A stretch of DNA of 41,111 bases from an uncultured Prevotellaceae bacterium (GTDB lineage: Bacteria; Bacteroidota; Bacteroidia; Bacteroidales; Bacteroidaceae). Position numbers and translations under genes: made by a program. A model generated the notes under the pieces. It had not been told where the DNA came from, searched no databases, and saw only the letters and a list, made by a program, of their open reading frames with translations. The DNA lies in contig UQST01000026.1 in NCBI GenBank assembly GCA_900543815.1, forward strand, positions 1-41,111, read 5' to 3'. Below, one piece after another: positions 40,667 to 41,111 of this stretch. The stretch's first letter is position 1, and every line of letters starts with the position of its first letter.

Positions 40667-40929
40667 CCCGTTTTATCCCTTGTTCCGATTTTGTCTTTTG
40701 ATTGTGTAGTCCAATGAAATGATATTCATGTCATCTCTGTGTAAGTAGTAATTCAAAAATCTCCCAAAACAGCCTTTTTCGTTCGTATCTTATGATTATC
40801 AATCCAAGGAATAATATTGCGAAATGCTCAATTATTTGCTTGTCTCGTAAACGTTTTGAGAATATTGTACCTTTTTCTGAATTTGTTATTGTATTTTTGC
40901 AAGCGTATTTACTTGTTTTATAATAATGT
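40667..40929. other. AT-rich intergenic region before the HTH gene
   Basis: No gene is seen. Composition shifts sharply to AT-rich after the aspS terminator. It includes TATTTTTG (40892-40899), a possible -7 element for the HTH gene without a good -33 element, and the palindrome AAACGTTT (40849-40856), a possible operator. Confidence 0.45.
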
Positions 40930-41111
40930 ATGGCAAAGAAAGATGTAAACAGATTGAAGATAATGTTGGCAGTAACCAAGCACTCAAACAAGTGGTTGGC
41001 AGAAATGTTGGGTAAAGACCAAGCAACCATTTCTAAATGGTGCACCAACACTTGCCAACCAGACTTGGAAACCTTAATACGGATTTCTGATTTGCTGAAA
41101 GTGGATGTAAA
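40930..41111 (+). CDS. HTH (XRE-type) regulator, truncated by window end
   Basis: Sixty residues are visible, from MAKKDVNRLKIMLAV to LLKVDVK. The helix-turn-helix is KWLAEMLGKDQATISKWCTN followed by QPDLETLIRISDLL. In Bacteroidetes, small regulators of this type commonly sit just before type II restriction-modification genes; that is from memory, and the next gene is outside the window. AT-rich codon use differs from aspS, which suggests acquired DNA. Confidence 0.85.
   Translation, partial: MAKKDVNRLKIMLAVTKHSNKWLAEMLGKDQATISKWCTNTCQPDLETLIRISDLLKVDV

Noticed and set aside
40731..41051. 106-codon minus-strand frame at the right edge
   Set aside because: It covers the HTH gene in antisense. 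The plus-strand HTH domain is convincing, so this frame is not claimed.

Overview
The window looks like a chromosomal segment of a Bacteroidota bacterium, most likely order Bacteroidales and Prevotella-like. Three things point there. Promoters are of the Bacteroidetes form (TAnnTTTG with a TTG-type -33 element 19-20 nt upstream) and Shine-Dalgarno sites are absent. Several lineage-typical genes are present: DUF4491, DUF3127, the DUF4835/PorD family, a BACON-type lipoprotein and a Dna2-like helicase-nuclease. The housekeeping genes are arranged in dense, often overlapping operons of moderately GC-rich sequence. The first ~1 kb and last ~0.4 kb are clearly more AT-rich and look like accessory DNA.

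Layout. 1-1176: AT-rich, with one small membrane-protein reading frame interrupted by a 21-T tract and several repeats. 1177-5246 (minus): two unknown small proteins, then a zinc-ribbon membrane protein, a MATE exporter and a DUF4491 protein. 5401-14067 (minus): a seven-gene operon dnaN, DEDDh exonuclease, coaBC, porD-like, recN, pseudoprotease-TPR protein, tilS. 14203-14625 (plus): DUF3127 protein with an SSB-like tail. 14810-15697 (minus) dapA, divergent from ligA (15835-17832, plus). 18219-19634 (minus): a BACON-type lipoprotein and a BRCT protein. 19731-26409 (minus): Dna2-like helicase-nuclease and lptD. 26508-27219 (minus): HD hydrolase and tRNA-His. 28306-31218 (minus): yqiA-like hydrolase, ffh, folD. 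31426-33858 (plus): acidic unknown protein and a sodium/solute symporter, whose end overlaps a convergent SPOUT methyltransferase (33799-34554, minus). 35076-41111 (plus): BamA/TamA-like outer-membrane lipoprotein, MBL-fold hydrolase, two tandem tRNA-Lys genes, aspS, and the start of an HTH regulator of the kind often found beside restriction-modification genes.

Functional themes are genome maintenance (dnaN, exonuclease, recN, ligA, Dna2-like), envelope biogenesis (lptD, BamA-like, PorD-like, Ffh) and translation (tilS, aspS, tRNAs). The most unusual signal is non-coding. At least eight intergenic tracts are built from degenerate units repeated with an exact period of 22 bp (23 bp in one). 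Unit sequence differs between tracts, but period and often a short dyad core are kept. One 97-bp version occurs twice 27 kb apart at 93/97 identity, and a second family occurs at three loci with the same order of units. Other points of note are a serine-protease-like domain with the whole triad replaced, a poly-T tract that splits a membrane-protein frame, two apparently leaderless genes, and a CoaBC with a replaced cysteine.
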